Shown here: piece after piece, positions 8,922-17,219 of the stretch
Position numbering within the stretch: position 1 is the stretch's first letter
Layout: each line of letters begins with the position of its first letter
From: DATBGO01 sp963785765
GTDB taxonomy: Bacteria; Actinomycetota; Actinomycetes; Streptosporangiales; Streptosporangiaceae
Direction of reading: 5' to 3'
Assembly: GCA_963785765.1 (NCBI GenBank)
Contig: CAWAWM010000004.1
Coordinates: 744,001-808,000, forward strand
Length of the DNA stretch: 64,000 bases
The notes under the pieces: model-generated
What the model saw: only the letters and a program-made list of their open reading frames with translations
Databases searched by the model: none
What the model was told of the DNA's origin: nothing
Made by a program: the position numbers and the translations under genes

Positions 8922-9230
8922 CGGGCATCACTCCGGGCCCGACTCCTGGCGCGGCACAAGTCAGCGAACACCACGAAGCGGCGGTACGGGCCAGAACCTG
9001 CCGCCACATCGTTCATGCTCCACCTCCGTATGCGCCGTCCTATTCAGCGTCCCAAACAACGCCACTGCCAGTCAGGAGCAATGCGGCCTGATCGTGCGGG
9101 ACCTTCGGCCCGCAATCGATGGCCGGGCATCGAGTGACCAAGGTCCCGCACCGGCGAGGCGCCGCTCGCCGCTGTGACCCGGCCGGGTCGCTGCTCAGAT
9201 AACTCCCGTTGCCCGGCGGCCTACCTGCGG
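8922..9230. other. Divergent region between usp operon and cyd remnant
   Basis: A 309-bp stretch with two DosR-like boxes (9098-9111 and 9134-9147). The remainder shows no coding signal of its own; the frame open from 9174 has no cyd similarity before 9231. Confidence 0.55.
9098..9147. promoter_or_regulatory. Pair of DosR-like boxes before the cyd locus
   Basis: GGGACCTTCGGCCC (9098-9111), extended by flanking TGC/GCA to a 20-bp dyad, and GTGACCAAGGTCCC (9134-9147). Starts are 36 bp apart. They could serve the cyd genes, the divergent usp operon or both. Confidence 0.65.
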
Positions 9231-9365
9231 ATGACGAAGTTCTTCGGTAAGCCATTCTTGAGCAACTTCGCCGTCGGCATTGTCACCGGAATTGTGCTGG
9301 ATTTCCAGTTCGGAATGAACTGGTCTGCCTACTCCCGCTTCGTCGGTGATGCATTCGGCAGCCCG
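9231..9365 (+). pseudogene. cydA: cydA remnant (cytochrome bd oxidase subunit I fragment)
   Basis: About 45 codons (MTKFFGKPFLSN ... GMNWSAYSRFVGDAFGSP) match the conserved segment of CydA around residues 50-95 of the E. coli protein, including the EFQFGMNWS-like motif (here DFQFGMNWS). The similarity stops abruptly after FGSP. Nothing upstream resembles the first transmembrane helix with the heme His, and the rest of the subunit is absent. The frame then runs into unrelated sequence and meets the cydB fragment in a different frame. This is a deletion remnant, unless the assembly is wrong here. Confidence 0.8.
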
Positions 9366-9424
9366 AGAAATACTGATTCCATGAAGAACGCGAGCGGACC
9401 TGCCATCGCTACCGGCTCAACCCG

Positions 9425-9780
9425 GTCACCCACCGCGGGCGGCGCGACCTTCGCTGCGCTGGCGGGAGGGCTGGGCCTTCGCGTTCACCGCGGTGACTAT
9501 CGTGGCTATCGTGGCGACGCTCTTCGGTGACCGGTGGCCGAACGTGCTGCCCTCCAGCACCGCAGCCGCCTACAGTCGCACCGTGACCAACGCCTCGTCC
9601 GCGCACTACACGCTCATGATCATGACATGGGTCGCGCTGATCTTCACGCCGGTGGCGCTCGCCGGTCAAGGGTGGGCCTACTGGGTGTTCCGCAACCGGC
9701 TGAGCAACGCTGACATGGGCCCGGTTGACGCCATCGGCACCGCCGCGCCACCGCCCAGGTTCGCCGCCGGCCAGCCGTGA
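9425..9780 (+). pseudogene. cydB: cydB remnant (cytochrome bd oxidase subunit II C-terminus)
   Basis: The frame ending at 9780 encodes the C-terminal part of CydB: REGWAFAFTAVTIVAI, then LFGDRWPNVLPSS, SRTVTNASSAHYTL and the final helix with QGWAYWVFRNRL. These are the last two transmembrane helices of a subunit that normally has eight or nine. No start or N-terminal two-thirds is present. The fragment begins near 9425, about 60 bp after the cydA fragment and in another frame. Its stop overlaps the cydD GTG (GTGA), so the original operon order cydA-cydB-cydD-cydC is preserved. Confidence 0.82.
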
Positions 9781-11519
9781 GGCCATTTGATCCACGGTTG
9801 CTGCGGCACGCCAGTGCCGCTCGCCGCTACCTGGCCATCACGATCGGGCTCAGCCTGGCTGGCACCGGGCTGATCTTGCTGCAGGCGGGCCTGCTAGCCC
9901 GGCTGCTGGCCGACGCGGCCCGGGGCACCGGGCTCGCGGTGCTGGGCGCCAGCCTGGCCGGGCTCGCGGTGGTCCTGGCCGGCCGGGCGGCGGCCGCGGC
10001 GGGCAGCGAGGTGACGGCACTGCGGGCCGCGGCGATGGTGAAGTCGGGCCTGCGGCGCCAGCTGACCGCGCACGCGCTGCGGCTCGGTCCCGGCTGGCTG
10101 GGCGGCCAGCAGGCTGGTGAGATCACCACGCTGGCCACCAAGGGCCTGGACGGGCTGGATGCCTACTTCGCCCGGTATCTGCCGCAGCTGGTGCTGGCCG
10201 TGGCCGTCCCGCTGGCCGTGCTGGTCAGGGTGGCGTTCGCCGACTGGATCTCGGCGGTGATCATCGGGGTGACGCTGCCGCTGATCCCGATCTTCGCGGT
10301 CCTGATCGGGTTGCATACCAAGGCCCAGACCCAGCGGCAATGGCAGCTGCTGGCCCAGCTGGGCGGCCATTTCCTCGATGTGGTGGCGGGCCTGCCGACG
10401 CTGAAGGTATTCGGCCGGGCCAAGGCGCAGGCCGAGGTGATCAAGGAGGTCACCGACGCACACCGGGCCGCGACCATGGCCACCCTGCGGGTGGCGTTCC
10501 TGTCGGCCCTGGTGCTTGAACTGGCCGCCGCCCTGGCCACCGCGCTCGTCGCCGTCGAGGTCGGCCTCCGGCTGCTGGCCGGTCACCTCGGCTATCAGAC
10601 CGCCCTGCTGGTCCTGCTGCTGACTCCGGAGGCTTATCTCCCGCTGCGGAATGTCGGCGCCCAATTCCATGCCAGCACCGAGGGTGCCACCGCCGCCCAG
10701 CGGGCCTTCGAGATCCTCGACACCCAGGTAGCTGGCCAGGCTGGCAGCAATCCCGCTGCCACCCCTTCCGCCACCGGCGTCGACCTGCGCAGCGAGGAGA
10801 TCCGGCTGGCCGGGGTGAGCCTGGTCTACCCGGGCCGGGAGCAGCCTGCCCTCGACAACGTGAGCCTGACCATCGCGCCCGGTGACCGGATCGTCCTGAC
10901 CGGGCGCAGCGGCGCGGGCAAGAGCTCGCTGCTCGCCTTGCTGCTGCGGTTCACCGAGCCGACCAGCGGGAGCATCAGCGCCGGGCGCCACGACCTGGTC
11001 GAGATAGCAGCCGATCGCTGGCTCCAGCAGATCGCCTGGGTGCCGCAGCATCCGCAGCTGTTCACGGGCACGATCGCCGACAACATCGCGCTGGGCCAGC
11101 CCGGCGCGGCGCGCGGCCAGATCGCTGCGGCCGGCCGGCTGGCCGGTGCTGATGAGTTCATCACGCAGCTGCCCGACGGTTACGACACGGTCCTCGCGGA
11201 GGGTGCCCGGAGCTTGTCGGCCGGGCAGCGCCAGAAGGTCGCCCTGGCCCGGGCGTTCCTTCGCGATGCCCCGCTGCTGCTCCTGGACGAGCCCACCGCC
11301 CATCTCGACCCGGCCAGCGCGGCTCAGCTCCTGGCCGCGCTCGACACCGAGCTGGCTGACCGCACCGTCATCCTCATCACTCACCGGACCGCCCAGCGGC
11401 GGGCCGGGCCTGGCGGCCGCGCCAGCCGGAGCCTGGTCCTGGACCGCGGCAAGCTCAGCTCACCCGACGGCACCGTGACCGGAGCTGGCCAGCGGGCCGG
11501 CCTGGCGGCCGCGCCATGA
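9777..11519 (+). CDS. cydD: CydD-type ABC exporter subunit
   Basis: One half of the CydDC heterodimeric ABC transporter, which exports cysteine and glutathione-type thiols and is needed to assemble cytochrome bd. The 580-residue protein has an N-terminal six-helix domain (about 1-320) and a C-terminal ATPase with Walker A GRSGAGKSS, signature LSAGQRQKVALARAF and Walker B LLLLDEPTAHLD. GTG start overlaps the cydB stop and the stop overlaps the cydC ATG, so D and C are coupled. It is intact although the cydAB genes in front are destroyed. Confidence 0.93.
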   Translation: MRPFDPRLLRHASAARRYLAITIGLSLAGTGLILLQAGLLARLLADAARGTGLAVLGASLAGLAVVLAGRAAAAAGSEVTALRAAAMVKSGLRRQLTAHALRLGPGWLGGQQAGEITTLATKGLDGLDAYFARYLPQLVLAVAVPLAVLVRVAFADWISAVIIGVTLPLIPIFAVLIGLHTKAQTQRQWQLLAQLGGHFLDVVAGLPTLKVFGRAKAQAEVIKEVTDAHRAATMATLRVAFLSALVLELAAALATALVAVEVGLRLLAGHLGYQTALLVLLLTPEAYLPLRNVGAQFHASTEGATAAQRAFEILDTQVAGQAGSNPAATPSATGVDLRSEEIRLAGVSLVYPGREQPALDNVSLTIAPGDRIVLTGRSGAGKSSLLALLLRFTEPTSGSISAGRHDLVEIAADRWLQQIAWVPQHPQLFTGTIADNIALGQPGAARGQIAAAGRLAGADEFITQLPDGYDTVLAEGARSLSAGQRQKVALARAFLRDAPLLLLDEPTAHLDPASAAQLLAALDTELADRTVILITHRTAQRRAGPGGRASRSLVLDRGKLSSPDGTVTGAGQRAGLAAAP

Positions 11520-13291
11520 CCGCGCAGAGCCCGGCCCGCCGCGATCCGCTGCTGAGGCTGCTCCGCCTCGCGCGCCCGATGCGCGCGCAGCTGGTGCTCG
11601 CGGTCGCTGCGGGGGCCAGTGCCATCGGCTGCGGGGTCGCGCTGCTCGCGGTCTCCGGGTTCCTGCTCGCCCGGGCCTCGCAGCACCCGAACATCGTGGC
11701 GATCTCGGTCGCGGTGGTCGCCGTCCGCGGCCTGAGCGTGGGCCGCGGCGTCTCCCGTTATATCGAGCGGCTCGCGGCACACGACGCCGCGTTCCGGATC
11801 CTGGCCGACGTCCGGGTCAGTATCTACCGGCGGCTGGAACGACTCGCGCCCGCCGGGCTCGCCGCGTTCTCGTCCGGTGACCTGCTCGCCCGGCTCATTT
11901 CCGACGTCGACGCCACGCAGGACCTGTTCATCAGGGGCATCGCGCCGCCGCTGGCCGCCGCGCTGGTCGGTGCCGGGGCGGTCACCGCCTGCCTGCTGAT
12001 CCTGGCGCCTGCCGGGGGGGTGCTCGCCGTGGGGCTGCTGGCCGCCGGGATCGGCGTGCCCGCGCTCGCGGCAGCGACCGCGCGCAACGCCGCGCGGCGG
12101 CTGGCTCCGGCCCGCGGACAGCTCGCCGCTGCCGTGACCGAGGTGCTGACGGGCGCCGCTGACCTGCATGCCTTTGGCGCCCAGGACGCCGCGCTCGCGA
12201 CGGTGACGGCCGCTGATGCGGACCTGACCGCGCAGGCGCGCCGGGGCGCCGCGGTCTCCGGCCTCGGCACCGGCCTGACCGCGGCCATCTCGGGACTGAC
12301 CCTGTGGGGCGTGCTGCTGCTCGGCGTCGTCGCGACCAGCCACGGCACGCTGTCCAGAGTGCCGCTGGCGGTCGTCACCCTGACCGCCCTGGCCGCCTTC
12401 GAGGCAGTCACCGCACTGCCAGCGGCGGCTGTCCAGCTCGGGCAGGCCCGGGTATCGGCCCGCCGGATCGCGACGGTGCTCGACGCCCCCGACCCGGTCC
12501 GGGATCCGCCGGTCCCCAGGCCGGTGCCGCCGGGTCCGCTGCATGTGAGCCTGCGCGGGGTCCAGGTCCGCTACCGGCCGGACGGCCCGCTGGCCCTCGA
12601 TGGCATCGATCTTGACCTGCCGCCAGGGCGGCGCGTCGCGCTGGTCGGTGCCAACGGCGCCGGAAAGTCGACCGTGGCCGCGGTACTGCTCAGGTTCGTC
12701 GAGCTGTCCGGCGGCACCGCCACCCTGGACGGAGATGACCTGGCCAGCTACGCGGCCGACGAGGTACGGACCCGCATCGGCGGCTGCCCGCAGGATCCGC
12801 ACATCTTCGACACCTCGATCCGGGATAACCTCCGGCTGGCCAGGCGGGACGCCACCGACGCGCAGCTGGCCGAGGCGGCCGCCCGAGCCCGGCTGCTGGA
12901 CTGGATCCAGGCCCTGCCGCGCGGCTGGGATACGCCGGTCGGCGCCCACGGCGCGGCGCTGTCGGGCGGCCAGCGCCAGCGGCTGGCCCTGGCCCGGGCC
13001 CTGCTCGCTGACCCCGCGCTACTCATACTCGACGAGCCCACCGCCCACCTGGACAGCGAAACCCGCCTGGCCCTCACCGCGGACCTGCTCGCCGCGACGG
13101 CCGGCCGCACCACCCTGCTGATCACCCACGACCTCGACGGTCTGGACAGTCTCGACGAGATAGTGGTGCTGGCGCACGGGAAGGTAACCGAGCGAGGCAC
13201 CCATGCCCAGCTGGTCCGGGCCGCCGGAGGTTACCAGCGGATGTGGCAGACGGGCAGCGCGGCCAGCGCAGCCGCGACGCAGAGAGGATGA
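11516..13291 (+). CDS. cydC: CydC-type ABC exporter subunit
   Basis: Partner of CydD: a 591-residue ABC exporter half with a six-helix membrane domain followed by an ATPase carrying Walker A GANGAGKST, signature LSGGQRQRLALARAL and Walker B LLILDEPTAHLD. It starts at ATG inside the cydD stop (ATGA). A deacetylase gene follows 4 bp after its stop, suggesting a cydD-cydC-acuC transcription unit. Confidence 0.93.
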   Translation: MTAQSPARRDPLLRLLRLARPMRAQLVLAVAAGASAIGCGVALLAVSGFLLARASQHPNIVAISVAVVAVRGLSVGRGVSRYIERLAAHDAAFRILADVRVSIYRRLERLAPAGLAAFSSGDLLARLISDVDATQDLFIRGIAPPLAAALVGAGAVTACLLILAPAGGVLAVGLLAAGIGVPALAAATARNAARRLAPARGQLAAAVTEVLTGAADLHAFGAQDAALATVTAADADLTAQARRGAAVSGLGTGLTAAISGLTLWGVLLLGVVATSHGTLSRVPLAVVTLTALAAFEAVTALPAAAVQLGQARVSARRIATVLDAPDPVRDPPVPRPVPPGPLHVSLRGVQVRYRPDGPLALDGIDLDLPPGRRVALVGANGAGKSTVAAVLLRFVELSGGTATLDGDDLASYAADEVRTRIGGCPQDPHIFDTSIRDNLRLARRDATDAQLAEAAARARLLDWIQALPRGWDTPVGAHGAALSGGQRQRLALARALLADPALLILDEPTAHLDSETRLALTADLLAATAGRTTLLITHDLDGLDSLDEIVVLAHGKVTERGTHAQLVRAAGGYQRMWQTGSAASAAATQRG

Positions 13292-13295
13292 CCAG

Positions 13296-14480
13296 ATGGC
13301 CTGTACCTTGCATCTCGCCTGGGATGAGCAGCTGACTAGGTACGACTTCGGGCCTGAGCATCCGCTGGCACCGGTCAGGGTCGACCTGACCATGGCGCTG
13401 GCCCGCGCGCTCGGCGTGCTGTCCGCGCCCGGGGTGTCGGTAACCGCCCCGCAGCCGGCCACCGACGCCGAGCTTGAGCTGGTGCACTCCGCTGCCTACA
13501 TTGCCGCGGTGCGGCGCGCCGGGGGCGACACTCCCGACGCCTCGGTGCTCAGCTACGGGCTCGGCACCCCGGATGACCCGGTCTTCCGGGGCATGCACGA
13601 AGCCTCGGCGCTGGTGGCCGGGGCCACCCTGGCCGCGGCGCGGGCGGTCTGGACCGGGACGGCCGAGCACGGCGGGAGCATCGCGGGCGGCTTGCATCAC
13701 GCGATGCGCGGCCATGCGAGCGGGTTCTGCGTCTATAACGACCCGGCCATCGCGATCGCCTGGCTGCTGGCTCAGGGCGCGGAGCGGATCGCCTATGTCG
13801 ATATCGACGTGCATCACGGTGATGGGGTGCAGGCGGCGTTCTACGACGATCCGCGGGTGCTGACGATCAGCCTGCACGAGCATCCCGCGACCTTGTTTCC
13901 AGGTACCGGCCTTCCGACGGAAACCGGCGGGCCAGGCGCGGACGGCTCGGCCGTCAATGTGGCACTGCCCGCAGGCACCAGGGACGCCGGCTGGCTGCGT
14001 GCGTTCCACGCCATCGTGCCGCCGCTGCTGGCGGCATTTGCGCCGCAGCTTCTGGTCAGCCAGCATGGCTGCGACACCCACTGGCTCGATCCCCTCGCGG
14101 ACCTGCAGCTGAGCATCGATGCACAGCGGGCGGCGCACGCGAAGATACACCAGCTGGCCCACCAGTACGCTGGCGGCCGCTGGCTGTTCACCGGCGGCGG
14201 TGGGTACGAGCTGGTCCAGGTGGTGCCGCGAACCTGGACGCATCTGCTCGCTGAGGCGTCTGACCAGCCGCTTGATCCAGGAACCGAGACTCCGCAGGCC
14301 TGGCGTGACTACGTGACGCAGCGGACCGGCCGGCCCGCACCGGAGCTGATGACTGAGGGCGCCCCCGGCCAGTTCGTCCCGTTTGAGTCGGGTTACGACC
14401 CCGGCGACCCGCTCGATCAGGCCATCCTGGCCACCCAGAAAGCGGTATTCCCGCTGCACGGCCTGATGCCGCTGGCCTGA
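13296..14480 (+). CDS. acuC: AcuC-like class I histone deacetylase family protein
   Basis: A zinc-dependent deacetylase of the arginase/deacetylase fold, 394 residues. Family motifs are all present: GGLHHAMRGHASGFCVYND, the metal-binding YVDIDVHHGDG, SQHGCDTHWLDPL and GGGGYE. Bacterial AcuC removes acetyl groups from lysines of acyl-CoA synthetases and reverses Pat-type acetylation. That fits the GNAT/acyl-CoA synthetase fusion at 5.3-8.1 kb and PrpE at 27.5 kb. The start at MACTLHLAWDEQ was chosen over a longer open frame because it follows the cydC stop by 4 bp and has AGAGGA upstream. A polyamine or other small-molecule deacetylase is possible. Confidence 0.88.
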   Translation: MACTLHLAWDEQLTRYDFGPEHPLAPVRVDLTMALARALGVLSAPGVSVTAPQPATDAELELVHSAAYIAAVRRAGGDTPDASVLSYGLGTPDDPVFRGMHEASALVAGATLAAARAVWTGTAEHGGSIAGGLHHAMRGHASGFCVYNDPAIAIAWLLAQGAERIAYVDIDVHHGDGVQAAFYDDPRVLTISLHEHPATLFPGTGLPTETGGPGADGSAVNVALPAGTRDAGWLRAFHAIVPPLLAAFAPQLLVSQHGCDTHWLDPLADLQLSIDAQRAAHAKIHQLAHQYAGGRWLFTGGGGYELVQVVPRTWTHLLAEASDQPLDPGTETPQAWRDYVTQRTGRPAPELMTEGAPGQFVPFESGYDPGDPLDQAILATQKAVFPLHGLMPLA

Positions 14481-14488
14481 TGCCGCTG
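14461..14488. repeat. 14-bp tandem duplication across the acuC stop codon
   Basis: GCCTGATGCCGCTG is repeated head to tail at 14461-14474 and 14475-14488; the acuC TGA lies in the second copy. Confidence 0.8.
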
Positions 14489-14499
14489 GCTGGGGCTGG

Positions 14500-14937
14500 C
14501 TATCCGATGGTGGCCTGCGGCGCCTCGCCGGCCACCAGCTGGTATCCGGTGACCAGCTCGGCCCGGATCACGATGACGTCGCCCATCTCCCCGGTCACCC
14601 AGGGCTGGAGCGCCTGCCGGTACCCAGCCGCCGCCTGCTCGCTGACCACGTGGCCGGCCTTACCGATCACCACCACACTCCAGCCGAGATGAGTGTCGGG
14701 GTCGATCGAGTCGGCCTCGTAGGCCACCACCGTCCCGCCATCGCTACCGGCATGCGAGCTGATCGCCGAGCCCAGGCTGGCGACAATAATGATCTCGTTG
14801 GCCACCACGAGGTGGTTCACCGGGCGGATGGCCGGCAGCGCATGCTGCGTGAACACGACCCGGCCGAACGGAACGCTACCGAGCAGCCGCAGGGATTCGG
14901 CCTGGGTCAGCTCCTGAAGCTGGCGCGCCTCGATCAT
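14500..14937 (-). CDS. Pyridoxamine 5'-phosphate oxidase-like flavin split-barrel protein
   Basis: A 145-residue protein of the FMN-binding split barrel. It contains LGSVPFGRVVF, ALPAIRPVNHLV and GWSVVVIGKAGHV, the order seen in the actinobacterial PPOX-like family; Rv0080 and Rv3129 of the M. tuberculosis DosR regulon belong to this group. Function is unknown; flavin, F420 or heme ligands are all known in the superfamily. Start at MIEARQLQEL chosen for GGGAGAGG upstream. It is convergent with acuC. Confidence 0.85.
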   Translation of the reverse strand: MIEARQLQELTQAESLRLLGSVPFGRVVFTQHALPAIRPVNHLVVANEIIIVASLGSAISSHAGSDGGTVVAYEADSIDPDTHLGWSVVVIGKAGHVVSEQAAAGYRQALQPWVTGEMGDVIVIRAELVTGYQLVAGEAPQATIG

Positions 14938-15156
14938 GACCTCTCCCTCTAGCCTGGCCGTCAAGCCTCAGCCCGCCGTCGTCGCCGGGACATGGTCATG
15001 TTGGAACCCGCTGGCCGCCGACATCTGCCGGTCCGCGGGTACGAACCTGCCCACCGCCCTGCGGCTAGCCCGGGGCCGCTTACTCTGCCGCATCATCAGT
15101 CCCAAGAATCCTCAGTTACCCGATAACAGCTGACTAATCCACGCAGACATCGTCGC

Positions 15157-15296
15157 GCACCTGCCGCCTGGGACTGGGCTTCGCCGGTCGAGCGGCGCAC
15201 CCCCTTGGTGCCGAATAGCCAACGCCCCCGTCAGGCTGCCGGCACCTGACCGCTCCGGCCAGATTCCCCAGACCCACTACCCCAGGCGGCAGGTGC
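15157..15296. repeat. Long-range 16-bp inverted repeat, possible structured RNA
   Basis: GCACCTGCCGCCTGGG at 15157-15172 is the exact reverse complement of 15281-15296. The 108-bp interior contains a smaller possible hairpin (GCACC...GGTGC near 15203-15219). The loop is too long for a simple terminator. Confidence 0.5.
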
Positions 15297-15357
15297 TGCA
15301 CCTTCACTTTCAGTGGCACCAGCCGCAGCCGGGCAGGGACGGCAGGCCCAAGCTGAT

Positions 15358-15371
15358 GGGACCTTGGTCCT
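15358..15371. promoter_or_regulatory. DosR-like box
   Basis: GGGACCTTGGTCCT, nearly perfect dyad. It lies 420 bp upstream of the split-barrel gene and just past the aldolase stop; which gene it serves is unclear. Confidence 0.5.
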
Positions 15372-15394
15372 TTAACCGTCGTCCGCCGCCGGCC

Positions 15395-16288
15395 TCACGA
15401 GGCGGGGTATTTGGCCAGAATGTCCTTCAGCCGGGCCGCGAAGCGCAGCGACTCGTCGTGCTCCCGCTGCCAGACGTTCCGGCCGAAGATCAGCCCGGTG
15501 GCCCCGGCTTCCATGGCCTCCCGTGCCTTCTCCACCATCGCTTCGTCGCCGGCCCGCTCGCCGCCCGAGACCAGCAGCAGCGTGCGGTTGGCCGATCGCA
15601 CGACCGCATCGATGGCCTGCTGCGTGGAGACTTCGATCCGGTAGGCGGCCGGCACGCCGGACTGCTTCTCCGGGTGCGGGAAGTTCACTTTCACCACATC
15701 AGCGCCCAGTTCGCTGGCGGTCCGCGCCGCATAGTCGACGGCGTAGAAGGAGTCCTGGCCGCCCTTGGCGTCGATCGCCGTGCCGCGCGGATAGGCCCAC
15801 ACGATGAACGGCATGCCGAGCCGGTGCGCGTCCTGGCGGACCCGGAGGAACTGCTCGAAATCGCGCTCCTGGGCCGGCGTGCCGACGTACAGCGTGTACC
15901 CGACGGCGTCCGCGCCGAGCCGCACCGCGTCCTCGACAGAGGCGTTCACCGGCGAGAGCGGATCGATGGCCGACGGAATCTCGGTCTTGCCGTTGAGCTT
16001 CAGGACCAGCGGAACCTCGCCCGCGAAGTCCCAGAAGAACTTCTCCGCCAGGCCGATCTGGATGGCGATGCCGTTGAAGCCGCCCTCCAGCGCGAGCTTG
16101 ATGATGTACTTCGGGTCGCTGGCCGCGGGGTTGGCGAAGAAGTCGCGCGGGCCGTGCTCGAGTCCCTGATCGTAGGGAAGGAAGATCGCGGTCCCGTTAC
16201 GGAGCCCGTGCTCATTGAGAATCCGGTGCAGGCGGGCCTTCTTGCCGGCCGTGAGGCCAAGCTCGTTCAGGCCGGGGCGTGCTCTCAT
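15395..16288 (-). CDS. Class I fructose-bisphosphate aldolase (DeoC/FbaB family)
   Basis: Cleaves fructose 1,6-bisphosphate to glyceraldehyde 3-phosphate and dihydroxyacetone phosphate through a lysine Schiff base. The 297-residue protein shows LPYDQGLEHGPRDF near the N-terminus, the Schiff-base region ADVVKVNFP and the phosphate-binding LLLVSGGERAG and GLIFGRNVWQRE near the C-terminus, all typical of the archaeal/FbaB type rather than the metal-dependent class II. Divergent from Hsp20 across 367 bp. Together with GAPDH at 29.6 kb it places two glycolytic enzymes in the hypoxia island. A related 2-amino-3,7-dideoxy-heptulosonate synthase is a less likely alternative. Confidence 0.88.
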   Translation of the reverse strand: MRARPGLNELGLTAGKKARLHRILNEHGLRNGTAIFLPYDQGLEHGPRDFFANPAASDPKYIIKLALEGGFNGIAIQIGLAEKFFWDFAGEVPLVLKLNGKTEIPSAIDPLSPVNASVEDAVRLGADAVGYTLYVGTPAQERDFEQFLRVRQDAHRLGMPFIVWAYPRGTAIDAKGGQDSFYAVDYAARTASELGADVVKVNFPHPEKQSGVPAAYRIEVSTQQAIDAVVRSANRTLLLVSGGERAGDEAMVEKAREAMEAGATGLIFGRNVWQREHDESLRFAARLKDILAKYPAS

Positions 16289-16430
16289 CGGTCGTCTCCA
16301 GGTAGCAGCAAGACATCGCCTGAGCGGCGGCGGTCACGTCCAGCCTGGCGGCTGCGGCTGCGCCCGGTCAGGGGCGTTGATACCCGGCCGGCGGGACGAA
16401 GGACCCGGCCTGATCCGCGGGGGGGCGCCA

Positions 16431-16486
16431 GCAAGCTGCCGCCGCGCAGCCGGGCTGCCAGAGCAACCGGCAAGCTGCCGCCGCGC
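16431..16486. repeat. 17-bp direct repeat
   Basis: GCAAGCTGCCGCCGCGC at 16431-16447 and 16470-16486, start to start 39 bp. Confidence 0.7.
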
Positions 16487-16552
16487 GGCTGGGCCGCGGG
16501 GCGGCGGGGCGGCGGGCGGCGGGGCCCTAGCTGCCCGTGCGCGGCGCGGCTG

Positions 16553-16566
16553 CGGCCCAAGGTCCC
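16553..16566. promoter_or_regulatory. DosR-like box upstream of hsp20
   Basis: CGGCCCAAGGTCCC, extended by flanking TG and GCA. It lies 90 bp before the Hsp20 ATG; hspX is the classical DosR target in mycobacteria. Confidence 0.65.
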
Positions 16567-16598
16567 GCACACCGGGCACCTTCGCCTCTATCACCGCG

Positions 16599-16617
16599 AT
16601 TGCAGGCACGCTGCAAT
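16599..16617 (+). promoter_or_regulatory. Inverted repeat in the hsp20 leader
   Basis: ATTGCAG-GCACG-CTGCAAT, a perfect 7-bp dyad with 5-nt spacer, 38 bp before the hsp20 ATG. It matches neither the CIRCE nor the HAIR operator. It could be a repressor site or a leader hairpin. Confidence 0.5.
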
Positions 16618-16655
16618 AGAACAGGAAGACCAGAAGTGGAGAGAAGGTGTCCTCG

Positions 16656-17096
16656 ATGAGCACGCTCACCAGGAGGGATCACCGCGGAACATTCGTCGAT
16701 CTTTTTGACTGGCTCGAGTCCCCGCTGACGATGCTCCATCCGATATCCGCCCAGGCGATGCGGGTCGAGGATTACGTCAAGGACGGCCGGTACGTCGTGC
16801 GCGCGGAGCTTCCCGGCCTCGATCCGGAGAAGGAACTTACGGTGACCGTGTCCCACGGCCTCCTCACCATCAAGGCCGACCGGGAGGAGAAGACCGAAGA
16901 CAAGCACCGCTCGGAATTCCGGTACGGATCCTTCGTCAGGCACCTGACGCTGCCTGCGGGCGCGGACGAGGATCACATCCAGGCCAGCTACGACAAGGGG
17001 ATCCTGGAGATCATGATCGAGCTTAAGGCCACGACGCCCCCGGAGACCGAGCGGAAGATCCCGGTCCGCGCAGTGCAGCACATCAAGGCAACCTGA
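16656..17096 (+). CDS. Hsp20/alpha-crystallin small heat shock protein (HspX-like)
   Basis: An ATP-independent holdase chaperone of 146 residues. The alpha-crystallin domain spans about residues 36-130, with RVEDYVKDGRYVVRAELPGL at its start and ASYDKGILEIMIEL at its end. The C-terminal I-x-V tail motif (RKIPVRAV) mediates oligomer contacts. ATG at 16656 preferred over GTG at 16647 because GGAGAGAAGG is then well spaced. It is the likely counterpart of the DosR-controlled Acr/HspX of M. tuberculosis, and the upstream box supports that regulation. It ends in front of a strong bidirectional terminator. Confidence 0.93.
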   Translation: MSTLTRRDHRGTFVDLFDWLESPLTMLHPISAQAMRVEDYVKDGRYVVRAELPGLDPEKELTVTVSHGLLTIKADREEKTEDKHRSEFRYGSFVRHLTLPAGADEDHIQASYDKGILEIMIELKATTPPETERKIPVRAVQHIKAT

Positions 17097-17154
17097 CCAG
17101 AGCGGCTGGCCGCCGTCCCGGCGGCCCGCAGGACCCGATGGCCGCTCGTCGGAC

Positions 17155-17191
17155 CCCGATCCCCCGCCGACCAGGCCGGCGGGGGATCGGG
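17155..17191. terminator. Bidirectional terminator between hsp20 and kinase-like gene
   Basis: Perfect 15-bp stem CCCGATCCCCCGCCG / CGGCGGGGGATCGGG with a 7-nt loop, between two convergent genes. Confidence 0.85.
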
Positions 17192-17219
17192 CTGCGTGCG
17201 GGGACTATCGCTGTCCTGC

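Larger units (their letters stand above)
14938..15394. other. 457-bp region without a convincing gene
   Basis: Lies between the minus-strand split-barrel gene and the 3' end of the aldolase gene. It contains a perfect 16-bp inverted repeat 108 bp apart (15157-15296) and a DosR-like box (15358-15371). The short open frames here have no family resemblance. Confidence 0.5.
16289..16655. other. Divergent region between aldolase and Hsp20
   Basis: A 367-bp GC-rich stretch holding a 17-bp direct repeat (16431 and 16470), a DosR-like box (16553) and a hairpin-forming repeat (16599) close to hsp20. No coding region seen. Confidence 0.55.

Noticed and set aside
9174..9530. Treating the frame from GTG 9174 as a complete small membrane protein
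   Set aside because: Only codons from 9231 to about 9365 match CydA; the rest is out-of-frame cydB DNA and unrelated upstream sequence.
11381..12949. 522-codon minus-strand frame opposite cydC
   Set aside because: Antisense shadow of an intact ABC transporter gene with clear Walker motifs.
15101..15114. CCCAAGAATCC near 15101 as another DosR-like box
   Set aside because: Only one half-site (AGTCCC on this strand) is present; the other half does not match.
15157..15296. Cobalamin or TPP riboswitch in the 15.1-15.3 kb element
   Set aside because: Neither the GCCACTG core of the cobalamin class nor CTGAGA of the TPP class is present, and no downstream biosynthetic gene fits.
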